Positions 10,079 through 19,561 are shown, numbered from the stretch's first letter. The stretch is 61,931 nucleotides of DNA from a virus (IMGVR_UViG_3300008267_000131:1-61931), one strand, 5' to 3'. Notes: generated by a model from the letters alone, not told the origin. Numbers and translations: made by a program.

Positions 10079-11692
10079 TTATTCGAAGTCTACGTTGTCT
10101 ACGTTGAATGAAGACGAAGGTTTAGACCCTGATGACTTAGATTGCTTAACTCCAGGAATAGATGCAATTGCGCTATTGTAGTGCCCACGAAGGACGCCAA
10201 CAGTAGAACCAGTTCTCATCAGTCGAGAATCTACTCCGATTCCCTGAGCGATTTGAACTGCAGCAAACTCATCCGCATTTACAATCTCGTTGGGATTGAT
10301 ATCCAAAACCTTTACTTGCGCCTGAGCACCGGCTGGGGCTCCGGCAGCGAGTTGGCTAAGTTGAGATTGCACCTGCTGAGCAGTCATTGGACCATCGGCC
10401 ATAGACATAAGCGATTGGATGGCGTTCTGAGACGTTCCGTCAGCCTTAATCAACACACCGCCACGAAGTTTAACAGCCTCTCCAGATACTGCCCATTCGT
10501 TTGGAAGCATGTAGTACTGCTCACCTTTGTATTGAACAGGAACCGGAACTTTTCTTGTCTTGGCCGGAACAGACATAAACTGAATACCGTTTACGATGTT
10601 TGTTCTGAAGCTAAGTGTTTCGGGCTGATTGGTCGTGCCAAACTGAATTCCTCCGTTTACGTACTTGAATGATTGTGAACGGAAGCCTTCAGGTACGGTG
10701 CTAAGGTTGTATTTACCTGCAGCTACATTGTCAAGGAGCTCGCCAACACGAAGGTTCTTTGCTCGGTTAATTTCGTCTGGAGTCATCTTCTCACGCTCGG
10801 CCAATACCTCACGGTAGAACATAGACGAAGCAGGATTGTCATCCGCATATCCGTAAAGACCTACACGCTGCACATCTTCCCAGTCAGCAGGAAGCGCACG
10901 ACCTTGGCGCTCAAAGCTTTCAGCAACACGAGAGTATGCCTCGTATGTCACTGCATCATCTGCAATTCTTGAAAGCAACGGGTTTTTGAGGGCCTCATTG
11001 AAGACCTCTTCTACTACAAGGCCACCAGATGCTCTCTTGGCACGAAATCCGCCAGCAGGAGACTTCTCAAATAGTTCTTTAGCAACCTCAGTTTGAGCAA
11101 TGTAATCTCCCTTGCGTAGGTCTTCTACGCTAACGCCGTAGGCTTTTGCGAACTCTTCTGCAGCCTTTGATTCGTTGATTAGGTATGAGCCAAACGGCAA
11201 CTGGGTGTATGCGCCAGACTCGTTAATCTTGGCGTAAGCCAGTGCCTTCGTTTCTGGGTCGAGACCTCTTCTGCTAACGACCAAAGAGTTGAATTCTTGA
11301 ACACGCTCTGGAATGTATCCCCTAGCATCAGAACTTTTAACAAGGTCATCGCCGAGTTTGTATCCTCCGTTGATGGTCTCAGCCAATGAATTTAGTCTAT
11401 TCGCAGACTTGGATACTTCCACTACAGTAAGCTCTCCAGACTTAGCCAAGCCCTGTAATCGGTCAAGCTCTTGGTTCTGGATGATATCAAAATCAGCACG
11501 TCCACGTGCGTCAATGTTTCTGTCTTTGGTGAGGACATCCATAGACATTTTTTGCATCTGGAGCTCTCTGTCTGCACGGAGCTTGGCAGCCTGCATCCCC
11601 ATATTCATAAGGGCATAGGCTTGACGTGATGCGCCAGCCACCGCACCTTGGGTGTTCAGAACTACTGCAAATCCCTTTTTACTTGGTGTCAT
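10079..11692 (-). CDS. Putative internal virion protein (537 aa)
   Basis: The product has 537 residues with no recognised catalytic motif. The N-terminal 150 residues are charged and helical (likely coiled coil). The middle is mixed alpha/beta. The C-terminus is an Ala/Gln-rich stretch ending in a Ser/Lys-rich low-complexity tail. Its ATG overlaps the stop of the upstream 218-aa gene by one base, and the giant polyvalent gene follows 42 bp later, so the three are probably co-transcribed. By position after the nozzle gene, an ejected internal core protein is the best guess; a tail-associated protein is the alternative. Confidence 0.7.
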   Translation of the reverse strand: MTPSKKGFAVVLNTQGAVAGASRQAYALMNMGMQAAKLRADRELQMQKMSMDVLTKDRNIDARGRADFDIIQNQELDRLQGLAKSGELTVVEVSKSANRLNSLAETINGGYKLGDDLVKSSDARGYIPERVQEFNSLVVSRRGLDPETKALAYAKINESGAYTQLPFGSYLINESKAAEEFAKAYGVSVEDLRKGDYIAQTEVAKELFEKSPAGGFRAKRASGGLVVEEVFNEALKNPLLSRIADDAVTYEAYSRVAESFERQGRALPADWEDVQRVGLYGYADDNPASSMFYREVLAEREKMTPDEINRAKNLRVGELLDNVAAGKYNLSTVPEGFRSQSFKYVNGGIQFGTTNQPETLSFRTNIVNGIQFMSVPAKTRKVPVPVQYKGEQYYMLPNEWAVSGEAVKLRGGVLIKADGTSQNAIQSLMSMADGPMTAQQVQSQLSQLAAGAPAGAQAQVKVLDINPNEIVNADEFAAVQIAQGIGVDSRLMRTGSTVGVLRGHYNSAIASIPGVKQSKSSGSKPSSSFNVDNVDFE

Positions 11693-12348
11693 TATCTCCC
11701 GAGTCTTCTGTTAATGTCTAGTTGCGTGCGATATCCAGGAACATTCATAAATGGATTTCCACCGCCTGCGGCAGCTCCAGTTGCTGAACCACCGCCGAGG
11801 CCATACATGCCTTTATAGATGTCCATCATCTGCTCGTTTTGCCGAGCCGCAACGCCACCGCTAAGCGCACCAAATACATTTTGAATTCCTGCAGAAATTA
11901 ATTGGTCTTTAGCCGCATTTTCTTGCATGGCAAGTTGATTCTTCAATCCCTGCATTCTTTCCTTAGCGCCAGCGGTTGCCATCTTGGCGGCACGAAGAGA
12001 TTGTAACTCGTTCGACTTCTCTCTCAGTTCGGATTGGTATAGTGACCCTATCGATGACTGCTGGGCTCTTGATATTTGCTGCTGAGCACGCATAAGTCCA
12101 GCAACGCTTCCGGACGAACGAAGGGCAGCTGCACGAGCAGATGCAGCCTCTTGTCCCATGGACTGTCTAGCAAGCTCATACGATGCAGACGTTGATTGAG
12201 CAGCGTTCCGAGCAATTTCTTCAGCCTGCTTGTACTCTGGCTGTATAGACGTATCTATCTTTTTTCTGGGCTTAGCAAGCCCTGCGATAGTTTGCCCAGC
12301 TCCGAAAAGAGCCTGAGCACCAAGTAGTCCTAAAGTGATTGGGTCCAT
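11692..12348 (-). CDS. Putative internal virion / ejection protein (218 aa)
   Basis: The N-terminus is a Gly/Ala/Leu-rich hydrophobic segment (about residues 4-25). A long Ala/Gln/Ser-rich amphipathic helical region (residues 40-150) follows, then a second apolar stretch near 150-170, and a Gly/Ala-rich C-terminus. This composition is typical of small podoviral ejection proteins (T7 gp14-like or P22 gp7-like), but no specific family signature was recognised. The gene follows the 1182-aa nozzle-like gene by 1 bp and is coupled to the 537-aa gene. Confidence 0.65.
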   Translation of the reverse strand: MDPITLGLLGAQALFGAGQTIAGLAKPRKKIDTSIQPEYKQAEEIARNAAQSTSASYELARQSMGQEAASARAAALRSSGSVAGLMRAQQQISRAQQSSIGSLYQSELREKSNELQSLRAAKMATAGAKERMQGLKNQLAMQENAAKDQLISAGIQNVFGALSGGVAARQNEQMMDIYKGMYGLGGGSATGAAAGGGNPFMNVPGYRTQLDINRRLGR

Positions 12349-12349
12349 T

Positions 12350-15300
12350 TTAATGTCCTGTTGAATCTTTTAATTCCGTATAAATTCTTTTTACGCTAAA
12401 GGCACTCGGCATGCGTAACAAAGATAGTAATTTACTTCCTCGCACTCTCTTGCCGCTCAGAATGTTTCCACTAATCTTGTCTCTCTTAAAGCTAGCCCTA
12501 AAGAAGCCTTCTTGCTCCACATAATCAGATGGAACGAGCTCGGTTGCGTGGGTCTCGCTCTGAAGTCTTGACTTCGCCGGAGCCGCTGCCGATTCTACTG
12601 AATGGGAAACTGGGATAGATACCACATTTTGGTAGTCGAGATAGTAAGAAAACGCAGTAGGATAAGTAATTCCGTAAAAAGAAGCGGTAGTTCCTTGATG
12701 ATGTTTGTACATCAATCCGTTCTGGAAGGTGTACAACGTGTTGTCTACAATAGCAGATGCCTCAGAGAAATACATATCGTACCCACGCCATTTGTTTGAA
12801 GGCTCACTGAATGCGTGAGTAATCGGCATGTGGTGGTGTACCTGAGAATAGTCGTGGCCGTATTTTTTTATTTGAACCACGGTATCTGGAGAAACTACTG
12901 GGTCTGGTAATCCGGTAATCAAAACATTGCCAGATGCGGCCGTAGGCACAAATCTGATGTATAATGTATTAGTAGATTCGAAGACAGTAGTTCCAGACGA
13001 GTACACGGCATTTCCAGCAAATGACACTCGAATATTTCGCATTTGGTTTCCGGTAAGAGTCTGGATTCGGACTTCTACGATGTTGTCCAAAGACAATCCA
13101 GAAACGGGAACGCTTAATGAGCCGCCAATCGTGCTAACGCTTGCGCTGTATAATACAAGTGATTCATAATCAGCCAAAGAGAACGTAGTATCACGGAGCG
13201 GGTCAGACACGCTAAGCATGTACTCGTCTTGGATGGGGTCATAGTGTCCAATCAGTGAAGCCTTTGATGACAGGCCAGTAGTGAACTTATTTATGGTAGA
13301 CTTATACTTATTCTGAGATATTGGCGTGATTCCATTTCTGCCGTATCTAACAACCTCGGCGTTTATTGAGTCGTACCAGTAAATCGAACCATTTCGTTCA
13401 ACAACAGTGGACGCATGTAGCGTTCCATATCCGCCATTTAAAATGTTTACGCTACCTACTACGCTTCTGTTCACGATGAGGTCAGCATCAGAAGATGACC
13501 CAACAAGCTGCGCCTCACCAATGTAGATAGACGCAGTGTTGTTCCTCCCAATCGAAAGCATTACCGTCCCAATCTCGGAAGTTTTTGAAGCTGCGATAAG
13601 CTTGTTTACCTCTCCGAGTTCTGAGGGCAGAATAGTCTCGTCATTAACCTCAAGAAAATTGAGGTTGTTATTTTTAGTCCCTGACGTATAGATTCCAGAA
13701 AACATAAGTCCTGTCTTCTTTTGGTCGCCAAGGATTAGGGAGGTCAGGTCAAAAGTGATTAGGTCTCTTCCAAAATACTCATCGTAAGTTCTTACAAGGC
13801 TATTTGGGTTTGCTTGAGAATTAATCAAATAGACTTCTTTGGTTATCTGACTTATGTTGGTAGGGTTGAACTGATTCAAATACTCAACCACATACTCGCT
13901 CTTGAAGAATGAACAGTCTCCATAAACCGTAACCGATGCGGGAATGCTCGAGGTACTAAACGTGACACCCGTTTCGTAGAATAGACTTTCTTCAATCTTG
14001 GCCGGTCGGCGAATCGTACAAACTCCGTAATCAGTATTTTTTACTGGAGTCAGTGGTCCCTGAGAGTATAACAGAGTAGAATCCGTAGTATATCCAAGGT
14101 ACTCAGTGATATCTTCGCCGACCTTAGGGAAGATGATATGGCCATCAATTACGTCAATAATCTGACCGCTTACGACGTATTCCTTGTATCGGCTAGTAGT
14201 TGAAGATAATTGCTCGTACTTCAAAAATGAAACTTCAATAGTATCTCCGGGAAGGTAGTCCCAGCCAAGTGCGTCGTCTGTTGCGTCAGAAAGTCTAACG
14301 GCGTAGTATTTCATCGGAGCTGGGTCAGCTACTGAATCCGCATCGTAGGTGTATGTCTCCCGAATGTATTTTGCACTATTCGCAAACACATACGTGCCAT
14401 CGTCCAGCTTGTATGCATACCTGAGCCCAAACTGATACTTAACGATTGGAGAGTCGCTTACCTCAGCATTGTTTTTACAGGTAAGGTAAAACTGGACAAA
14501 ATCGCCATGAGCCCTGTTATTGCTCACCATAATTTCAGCAGTCTTTGCCCAAGATGGAATCATGTTGCTGGTCACGTTAGACAGCGAAACACTTACACCT
14601 TCAATGAAATTAGTGAACGTACCTACGTCGTAGTTGGTGTCTGGTATGTGTATAACTGCAGCGTTTTGCGTTGGAGACACATACGAACCATTCAAGTGTC
14701 GACTGGGGGTCTTGAATGAAGAGTTTAATTTGTATACTGGTGAAGTTCTACCCTTCTCGTCAAGGAATCTTATTCCAAAATTATACTGAGTTCCTTCAGC
14801 AAAGCACTCCCCACTGCCAAACAAAATAGTAACATCACTTTTATTTAGTTGTGTTACTGCAGCAGTTACGTTCTCGATGCTTACAGATGCATCATTCTTT
14901 AGGCTGTCCGAATAGTTTGAGAAGAATAATCTGCTCTTAATCGATGCCATTGCTTTTACGTTGTTCGGTACGGCAAATGACGTGATGAGCATATCGGCCT
15001 CAGCAACATTGCCAAGCAACGCCTTTCCATCAAAGGTAGACCTGATAAATGCGGTTCCGGCATTGTGATTCGCAAACAGCACTTGGTCAGATATTACCTG
15101 CGTTAGGATGTATGCGTTTGCATCTTTCTGATATGCAATGAATTGTATTTTAACAACGCCAGTAGGTATTTTCTGAACCGTGGGGATGTCGACGTATATC
15201 TTGTCCATCCCAAAAATGTCGTAATCAAATACGTTCCTTAATTTACTTGCTGGAGAAGCCGGGCTAATCCTTCCGTCGGCATACTCGAAGCGGTAAAAAA

Positions 15301-15898
15301 ATCTGTACTTATGAATAGAAATGGGTAGATTTCTATTGACCCCAGTAGCAACATTTGCGGTCCAAGTTGGAGCATGAACCGGAGCAATCACATTCAAGTC
15401 AATAAACGAAGGAGTTACTCCGGTAGGTGTATTGCTTCTCCAGTAGGTTGTGTCGATTGCTTTTACTTCACCGGTTCCCGTAGAGTAGACAAGGAAATCA
15501 CTTACTACGGCAATAGCCGTTACTCTTGAGTATCCAAAGCCAAGAGTATTACCTCCCCCGGAAAACTGGCCGTTTGATACCAATTTGGTGAAGCCACCAG
15601 ATTGGTTGAACTCATAGATTCCGTGATTCGCAGCGTTGTCATGATTGAAAATGAGGAAATAAATTCTCGAGTTGTTCTCGTCGGAAATGACTCCAATACA
15701 CGTAGACTGCCCCGTCAGAAGGGCACTGTTGGTTACCAAGGCGTTGCCAAGTACGTTTTGGATGTCCCCCGTATCGCCATCTACAAAGTCTACAATACGA
15801 GTGTTAACCATACTAACCGCATCAGTTGGCTGATGGGCCTTGTATGAATCATCTGCGTTTACACCAAGTAGACTATTGAGAACCTGTTTTCTAATCAT
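12350..15898 (-). CDS. Tail nozzle / stabilization-type structural protein (1182 aa)
   Basis: A large, almost entirely beta-type protein: alternating hydrophobic/polar short strands and many NG/DG turns. The N-terminus is a virion-anchoring segment containing NSLLGVNADD and MVNTRIVDFVDGD. This start and the overall composition recall the long tail-stabilization proteins of crAss-like phages and the beta-propeller nozzle of T7-like podoviruses (from memory). It lies directly downstream of three connector-sized genes, where a nozzle gene is expected. The C-terminal 70 residues are basic. No enzyme motif was seen. Alternative: a tail spike or receptor-binding protein. Confidence 0.7.
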   Translation of the reverse strand: MIRKQVLNSLLGVNADDSYKAHQPTDAVSMVNTRIVDFVDGDTGDIQNVLGNALVTNSALLTGQSTCIGVISDENNSRIYFLIFNHDNAANHGIYEFNQSGGFTKLVSNGQFSGGGNTLGFGYSRVTAIAVVSDFLVYSTGTGEVKAIDTTYWRSNTPTGVTPSFIDLNVIAPVHAPTWTANVATGVNRNLPISIHKYRFFYRFEYADGRISPASPASKLRNVFDYDIFGMDKIYVDIPTVQKIPTGVVKIQFIAYQKDANAYILTQVISDQVLFANHNAGTAFIRSTFDGKALLGNVAEADMLITSFAVPNNVKAMASIKSRLFFSNYSDSLKNDASVSIENVTAAVTQLNKSDVTILFGSGECFAEGTQYNFGIRFLDEKGRTSPVYKLNSSFKTPSRHLNGSYVSPTQNAAVIHIPDTNYDVGTFTNFIEGVSVSLSNVTSNMIPSWAKTAEIMVSNNRAHGDFVQFYLTCKNNAEVSDSPIVKYQFGLRYAYKLDDGTYVFANSAKYIRETYTYDADSVADPAPMKYYAVRLSDATDDALGWDYLPGDTIEVSFLKYEQLSSTTSRYKEYVVSGQIIDVIDGHIIFPKVGEDITEYLGYTTDSTLLYSQGPLTPVKNTDYGVCTIRRPAKIEESLFYETGVTFSTSSIPASVTVYGDCSFFKSEYVVEYLNQFNPTNISQITKEVYLINSQANPNSLVRTYDEYFGRDLITFDLTSLILGDQKKTGLMFSGIYTSGTKNNNLNFLEVNDETILPSELGEVNKLIAASKTSEIGTVMLSIGRNNTASIYIGEAQLVGSSSDADLIVNRSVVGSVNILNGGYGTLHASTVVERNGSIYWYDSINAEVVRYGRNGITPISQNKYKSTINKFTTGLSSKASLIGHYDPIQDEYMLSVSDPLRDTTFSLADYESLVLYSASVSTIGGSLSVPVSGLSLDNIVEVRIQTLTGNQMRNIRVSFAGNAVYSSGTTVFESTNTLYIRFVPTAASGNVLITGLPDPVVSPDTVVQIKKYGHDYSQVHHHMPITHAFSEPSNKWRGYDMYFSEASAIVDNTLYTFQNGLMYKHHQGTTASFYGITYPTAFSYYLDYQNVVSIPVSHSVESAAAPAKSRLQSETHATELVPSDYVEQEGFFRASFKRDKISGNILSGKRVRGSKLLSLLRMPSAFSVKRIYTELKDSTGH

Positions 15899-15904
15899 AG
15901 CCTA

Positions 15905-16696
15905 CTATTTGATTGCTAGTCCATACGAAGCCTTAAAGGACTGTAGAATGTCTTCTTTGGTGAGCTGGAATCTGCGAGCACGCATTACACGATGGGCATT
16001 CTGCCACTCTCTGGTAGCCAGCTGCTTATCGGCAACACCAACAGAACGCTTGCCCTCGAGGTACTTGGCTTTGATGTAGGCAGTGAGAGCCTCGACAGCG
16101 ATTGGATTAACAACCGTTGCTGGAGTTTTCTCATCCGCATCGCTTAAGTAAGTCAGGTAGACATCCTTATCTGCTGCGTTTACAACAGCAAGCTGCTTAG
16201 TAGCAAAGCTGTAACGAAACTGAGTAGGATTACCAGCCGCTGCGCCAAAGAGGCGTCCTTTGGGTTCGCCATGAATATTGAAGTTAAAACCGTTGTACTC
16301 GTATTCGTTTCCGATAGTCATTCCAGCACGTACCGCCTTCGTCTCGTCAGTACGTCTTACGGTAACATATCCGTTGTTGCTGAATGAGTATAGGAAGTCG
16401 TTTCCAGAAGTGGAAACTGGAGCAGTAGAAAGGCGTTCAAGCGATAGGCTATCGTTCTCTGGAACAGCAATAAAGTGACCACCGTTGAGGTAGCGAACAC
16501 CCACAAACATACCAAGCTTGAAGTCTAGACTAGCAGAAGCTTGCGGTAGCTTAACCTCACGGATTGTGCCAAGAGTGTCAATCTCCATCTCTTGCAGTCC
16601 GTGGATTGCGAGGTTGTAAAAGAAAGGGTATTGGTGGATGGTGTAGCCCATCTCCATGATAGTCCTCCGAACGATTTGGTCAATGGTCATGTTCAT
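15905..16696 (-). CDS. Tail tube / head-tail adaptor protein (263 aa)
   Basis: Helical N-terminus, beta-rich middle (residues 45-190) and a C-terminal helical arm (residues 200-263), the layout of podoviral adaptor/gatekeeper proteins at the portal. Its start overlaps the stop of the preceding 226-aa gene (ATGA-type coupling). The nozzle-like gene follows after 6 bp. The assignment relies on size, fold character and position; the exact member (tube versus adaptor) cannot be told from sequence alone. Confidence 0.6.
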   Translation of the reverse strand: MNMTIDQIVRRTIMEMGYTIHQYPFFYNLAIHGLQEMEIDTLGTIREVKLPQASASLDFKLGMFVGVRYLNGGHFIAVPENDSLSLERLSTAPVSTSGNDFLYSFSNNGYVTVRRTDETKAVRAGMTIGNEYEYNGFNFNIHGEPKGRLFGAAAGNPTQFRYSFATKQLAVVNAADKDVYLTYLSDADEKTPATVVNPIAVEALTAYIKAKYLEGKRSVGVADKQLATREWQNAHRVMRARRFQLTKEDILQSFKASYGLAIK

Positions 16697-17373
16697 CGTG
16701 CACTGCTGTCATCAATAACCTTGTCCTCCGGGAGTCTAGCCCGAAGTAGGTTCATTACACCTTCTATCACAGTGGCCTCCATATCGGCAGGAATCGGGAG
16801 GATGTCCGTGTCATTCATACCTGCAATATCCACCAAGAGCAACTTGATTTTTACCGTGTGACCAGTGGCAAAGTCTGAGCTGTTAAGCAGGACCTTTCTT
16901 CCGCCATCCCAAGAGTACCATCCGCCAGTTGCGCCGCCAAAAGACTCGCTAAATGCGTAAAACTTATTTTTCCAGTTAGGGTACAGAGACAAGAATGTTC
17001 TCAGGTATCCGCTTGGCACTGGAACCATCTCGTACTCAATGTTGTCTACGGTATCTACTACAACAACCTCATACAGTCCCATACCGTGGGGTGCGGCAAT
17101 CGGGAACGCAGGAAGCTCAAAGTAACTGCGGTCACCTTCGGCCACCACTGTAGATACAGTGTAATTACTTATGATGGTCGTATCGGGGAGACGGTAGTCG
17201 TTCAGATTCATCTCCTGCAGACGTTCTGTCTTGAGGAGTCTATTGATTTGCTGAACTAGTAAATACTTAATTTCTTCTTCCGTAGTCTTGACACCGGTAA
17301 GCATGGTGCTTCCGCTGTACAGAAGGTTAATCTGTTCAGCTAAGCGACCAAGTGTTAATGCTGCCTTTGCCAT
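16693..17373 (-). CDS. Head-tail connector / virion structural protein (226 aa)
   Basis: An N-terminal helical region (residues 1-60) is followed by beta strands with conserved-looking aromatic turns (residues 80-180). The C-terminal helix begins with a motif of the type ILPIPADMEATVIEG, recurrent in Bacteroidota phage connector-region proteins (from memory). It sits 1 bp after the 218-aa gene and is coupled to the 263-aa tube gene, forming a three-gene connector block. Function is inferred from context. Confidence 0.55.
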   Translation of the reverse strand: MAKAALTLGRLAEQINLLYSGSTMLTGVKTTEEEIKYLLVQQINRLLKTERLQEMNLNDYRLPDTTIISNYTVSTVVAEGDRSYFELPAFPIAAPHGMGLYEVVVVDTVDNIEYEMVPVPSGYLRTFLSLYPNWKNKFYAFSESFGGATGGWYSWDGGRKVLLNSSDFATGHTVKIKLLLVDIAGMNDTDILPIPADMEATVIEGVMNLLRARLPEDKVIDDSSAR

Positions 17374-17374
17374 A

Positions 17375-18031
17375 TTACGAACCTGTTACTACCTGAGAGC
17401 TTCCAAACTGAAGGGCAGGTACGTTTTGAGTATTGACAGATAGAATCTTAATCGCCTCGTTCATGATTTCGTTTAGCTGTGGCTCTTTCCACTGAAGGGT
17501 AACGGAGCCAGACAGGCTAGGCTTGACGGGGCGACGAAGGACGTCTACCGTGACAAGCGAGGCGAACGAAGCAGGAAGGAACTGCATCTTGAAGGTTGTT
17601 GCAGACTTACTGAAGTCGTACAGACGTGCAATGGGTCCAGTGAGTGATGGGCTGTGAATCTTGCTGTCTCTTCTGTAGTGAAACTCTTCTTCGTTTACGA
17701 TGTCAACCTCCGAGGACGCTGAGCTGGCAGACACCACTGACATGATATCCACCAATGAAGAAAAGTTAAACGTGGCGATTCCAGAAGAGGGAGTGGCGGT
17801 AACCTGTGCCTTAAACGGGTAAAGCGCTTCGTCTACTGTACTGGTGATTCCATATGCTGCTCTCGGCACAGGTCTGCCCGCTTGATATTCCCTGGTGTTG
17901 CCTAGGTAATGTCTAAAAATAGACATCTGAGCCCTGTCTAGTGCAATGTCTATCTCTGCGGACGACACGTAACCACCGGTATCTTTGTCTAAGACAAATA
18001 GGATGTAATCATGTATTTCTTGGATGGTCAC
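17375..18031 (-). CDS. Head-tail connector candidate (218 aa)
   Basis: First gene of the connector/nozzle block. N-terminal helices (residues 1-45) contain a segment resembling adaptor proteins (EIDIALDRAQMSIFRHYL); beta-rich central and C-terminal parts follow. A -7 promoter box TATATTTG lies 21 bp upstream (18052-18059), so this gene probably opens its own transcript. No enzymatic motif was seen. Confidence 0.6.
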   Translation of the reverse strand: MTIQEIHDYILFVLDKDTGGYVSSAEIDIALDRAQMSIFRHYLGNTREYQAGRPVPRAAYGITSTVDEALYPFKAQVTATPSSGIATFNFSSLVDIMSVVSASSASSEVDIVNEEEFHYRRDSKIHSPSLTGPIARLYDFSKSATTFKMQFLPASFASLVTVDVLRRPVKPSLSGSVTLQWKEPQLNEIMNEAIKILSVNTQNVPALQFGSSQVVTGS

Positions 18032-18051
18032 TTCGCCTGCATTTTATTAGA

Positions 18052-18059
18052 CAAATATA
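18052..18059 (-). promoter_or_regulatory. Bacteroidota-type -7 box TATATTTG
   Basis: The minus strand reads TATATTTGTCTAATAAAAT here, an exact TAnnTTTG box followed by the GTCTAA extension seen at other promoters of this phage. It lies just upstream of the connector gene block starting at 18031. Confidence 0.6.
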
Positions 18060-18066
18060 CGAATTG

Positions 18067-18432
18067 CTATAATGTCAAATAAAGTAGTGCAGAAGAGAAT
18101 GTAATAAAGTATAATGACATCAGCACATCCTGCTGCGTCATTTTTTTGAAGCTGGGCTTGATAAGAAGTTTGCGATTGAGGTCAGCAATGACTGAATCTT
18201 GTCTAGCCAAGGCTTCACTTGCTTGATGATACTGATGATATTTGAACTTGTAAGCTTCATTGTATGCTTTTATTGTTGAATCCATTGACAGGAATCGCTG
18301 GTTCATAGCGACCGCCTGCGCCTTAGTCATTACGACTACTGTGTCGTTATTTTCTATCCGCTGAATCGGGTACACCGATTGCGAGTACATCGAAAGGCTG
18401 CACAGGAGCAGACTTGATAGTAGTAATCTCAT
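18067..18432 (-). CDS. Membrane/secreted protein with N-terminal signal and C-terminal TM segment (spanin-like, 121 aa)
   Basis: The N-terminus (MRLLLSSLLLCSLSMYSQS) is a signal peptide. The middle (residues 30-95) is helical and polar. The C-terminus (about residues 104-121) is a hydrophobic membrane segment. A cysteine at residue 11 lies in the signal, but the residue before it is Leu, so a standard lipobox is not evident. The gene overlaps the 3' end of the preceding 113-aa gene by 86 bp in another frame, like Rz/Rz1 pairs, and follows a holin candidate. A spanin role is inferred. Confidence 0.55.
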   Translation of the reverse strand: MRLLLSSLLLCSLSMYSQSVYPIQRIENNDTVVVMTKAQAVAMNQRFLSMDSTIKAYNEAYKFKYHQYHQASEALARQDSVIADLNRKLLIKPSFKKMTQQDVLMSLYFITFSSALLYLTL

Positions 18433-18688
18433 TTTGCATCACTGTTACTTGTTCAACGAGCAGTTCCTTCTCTTCCACAAGAACTTCTATAGTCTCCTTC
18501 ATCTCGCCAATCTTTTCTGACACCTGCTGGTCAACCTTTGCAGAAACTACGCTTGCTTGGCGCATCGTTTGATTGGACTTTTCGATAATCAAGTCAACCG
18601 GGTCAACTGGTTTCGTTGGTTCAGTTTTCTTGGCGACTAAGGCACCAACCATGATGCCTGCTGCAATGAGGAGAACTGTACGTGTCAT
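18347..18688 (-). CDS. Inner-membrane coiled-coil protein (Rz-like candidate, 113 aa)
   Basis: One N-terminal transmembrane helix (residues 4-18) is followed by a Lys/Pro hinge and a long heptad-patterned coiled coil (residues 30-95). This is the topology of an i-spanin (Rz), a membrane-anchored periplasmic coiled coil. The start overlaps the stop of the upstream 83-aa gene, and the 3' end overlaps the 121-aa gene in another frame. Sequence similarity to Rz is not claimed; the call rests on topology and gene order. Confidence 0.55.
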   Translation of the reverse strand: MTRTVLLIAAGIMVGALVAKKTEPTKPVDPVDLIIEKSNQTMRQASVVSAKVDQQVSEKIGEMKETIEVLVEEKELLVEQVTVMQNEITTIKSAPVQPFDVLAIGVPDSADRK

Positions 18689-18936
18689 TTCGTTTGAAGA
18701 AGCATTTCGTTTTTAGCACTGGTATAAGCAAGGGCCGAGTCGAGCCTTCTAATGTGTTCGGTGTATTTATCCACCTTCACCTCTAGCTCAGAAACCCTTG
18801 TTTGGCATCTGTTATCCACCTTGCTGTTCATCATCTTCTGGTCTACATACAGGTAGCCAATTGCCACTAGGCCGATGAATGCGATTGCTGCTACTGGGTT
18901 CTTTTGAAACTGGTCAAAAGATACGGGCATCTTCAT
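18685..18936 (-). CDS. Small single-TM coiled-coil protein (83 aa)
   Basis: A transmembrane helix at residues 14-30 (VAAIAFIGLVAIGYLYV) is followed by a coiled coil (residues 40-83). The start ATG overlaps the stop codon of the upstream holin candidate (ATGA). It resembles the neighbouring 113-aa protein in layout. A role with the holin in the lysis cassette is likely but unproven. Confidence 0.55.
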   Translation of the reverse strand: MKMPVSFDQFQKNPVAAIAFIGLVAIGYLYVDQKMMNSKVDNRCQTRVSELEVKVDKYTEHIRRLDSALAYTSAKNEMLLQTK

Positions 18937-19157
18937 TTTTTGGAGAATATCTTACCGGCTTCAGCAATTCCCAAAGAACCGATGGTTATGATAACGAATG
19001 AATTAAAAATTGTGTCGCTAATAACCAACTCTTTTCCGATAATGCCTGTGACAATATCGGCGCCAGCAAAAATACTCATAACAGCAAACGAAAGAAATCC
19101 AATGATTGTCTTCTCATTCCAGGTATTGTCGTCCTTAAAAATGTCTACGAATTTCAT
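18933..19157 (-). CDS. Holin candidate, two transmembrane helices (74 aa)
   Basis: The product has a short polar N-terminus, a first TM segment (about residues 18-40), a short turn and a second TM segment (about 46-68), then a Lys-rich end. This matches small phage holins that permeabilise the inner membrane. An in-frame start exists upstream at 19193, but the -7 promoter box at 19174-19181 lies inside that extension, so I place the start at the ATG at 19157. It heads a four-gene membrane cassette (holin, two coiled-coil TM proteins, signal-peptide protein). Confidence 0.65.
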   Translation of the reverse strand: MKFVDIFKDDNTWNEKTIIGFLSFAVMSIFAGADIVTGIIGKELVISDTIFNSFVIITIGSLGIAEAGKIFSKK

Positions 19158-19173
19158 ATTCCGTTTGTTTAGA

Positions 19174-19181
19174 CAAAGATA
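19174..19181 (-). promoter_or_regulatory. -7 box TATCTTTG for the lysis-type cassette
   Basis: The minus strand reads TATCTTTGTCTAAAC, an exact TAnnTTTG followed by GTCTAA, 16 bp upstream of the holin ATG. An ATTGTCTA element lies about 25 bp further upstream, next to the terminator at 19208-19232. Confidence 0.65.
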
Positions 19182-19207
19182 GGGAATAGACATAAAATTT
19201 AGACAAT

Positions 19208-19232
19208 AAAAAAGCCCCCGGTCAGGGGGGCT
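19208..19232 (-). terminator. Rho-independent terminator after the 92-aa gene
   Basis: On the minus strand, a GCCCCC/GGGGGC stem with a 6-nt loop is followed by TTTTTT. It ends transcription of the fibre-side genes before the promoter of the lysis-type cassette. Confidence 0.8.
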
Positions 19233-19255
19233 CTTGAAAGGTTATTATCCCACAC

Positions 19256-19534
19256 TCAGGGCTTCACAACCTTTAATTCCGGGGTTTCTTGCTCTTGAAC
19301 GGTGAACTCACCAGTCTCAAGGTTTAGGGTTCCGTGGCCGTGCTCTTCGGCAAGTTCGTTCATCAGAGACTGAATCTCCTCACCGCTCTTGCGAAGTTCT
19401 GCAACGAGGGCCTCCTGACGTGCTGCGAGGTCTTTCTCGCTTACGTAGAGTGCACCAAGTTCCATTTGGATTTGTTGCTGCTTAGCACGAATCTCACGTG
19501 CAGAATTTAATTGGGCTTCAGAAATCTGTGCCAT
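19256..19534 (-). CDS. Small coiled-coil protein, possible virion component (92 aa)
   Basis: Residues 1-65 form a near-continuous amphipathic helix rich in Gln, Glu, Ala and Lys; the last 25 residues are acidic and unstructured. No family was recognised. It lies between a 126-aa gene and a strong terminator at the end of the fibre transcription unit, so a fibre-associated or small structural role is possible. Confidence 0.6.
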   Translation of the reverse strand: MAQISEAQLNSAREIRAKQQQIQMELGALYVSEKDLAARQEALVAELRKSGEEIQSLMNELAEEHGHGTLNLETGEFTVQEQETPELKVVKP

Positions 19535-19561
19535 AGTGAATTAAGATTTGGGGGTTATTGT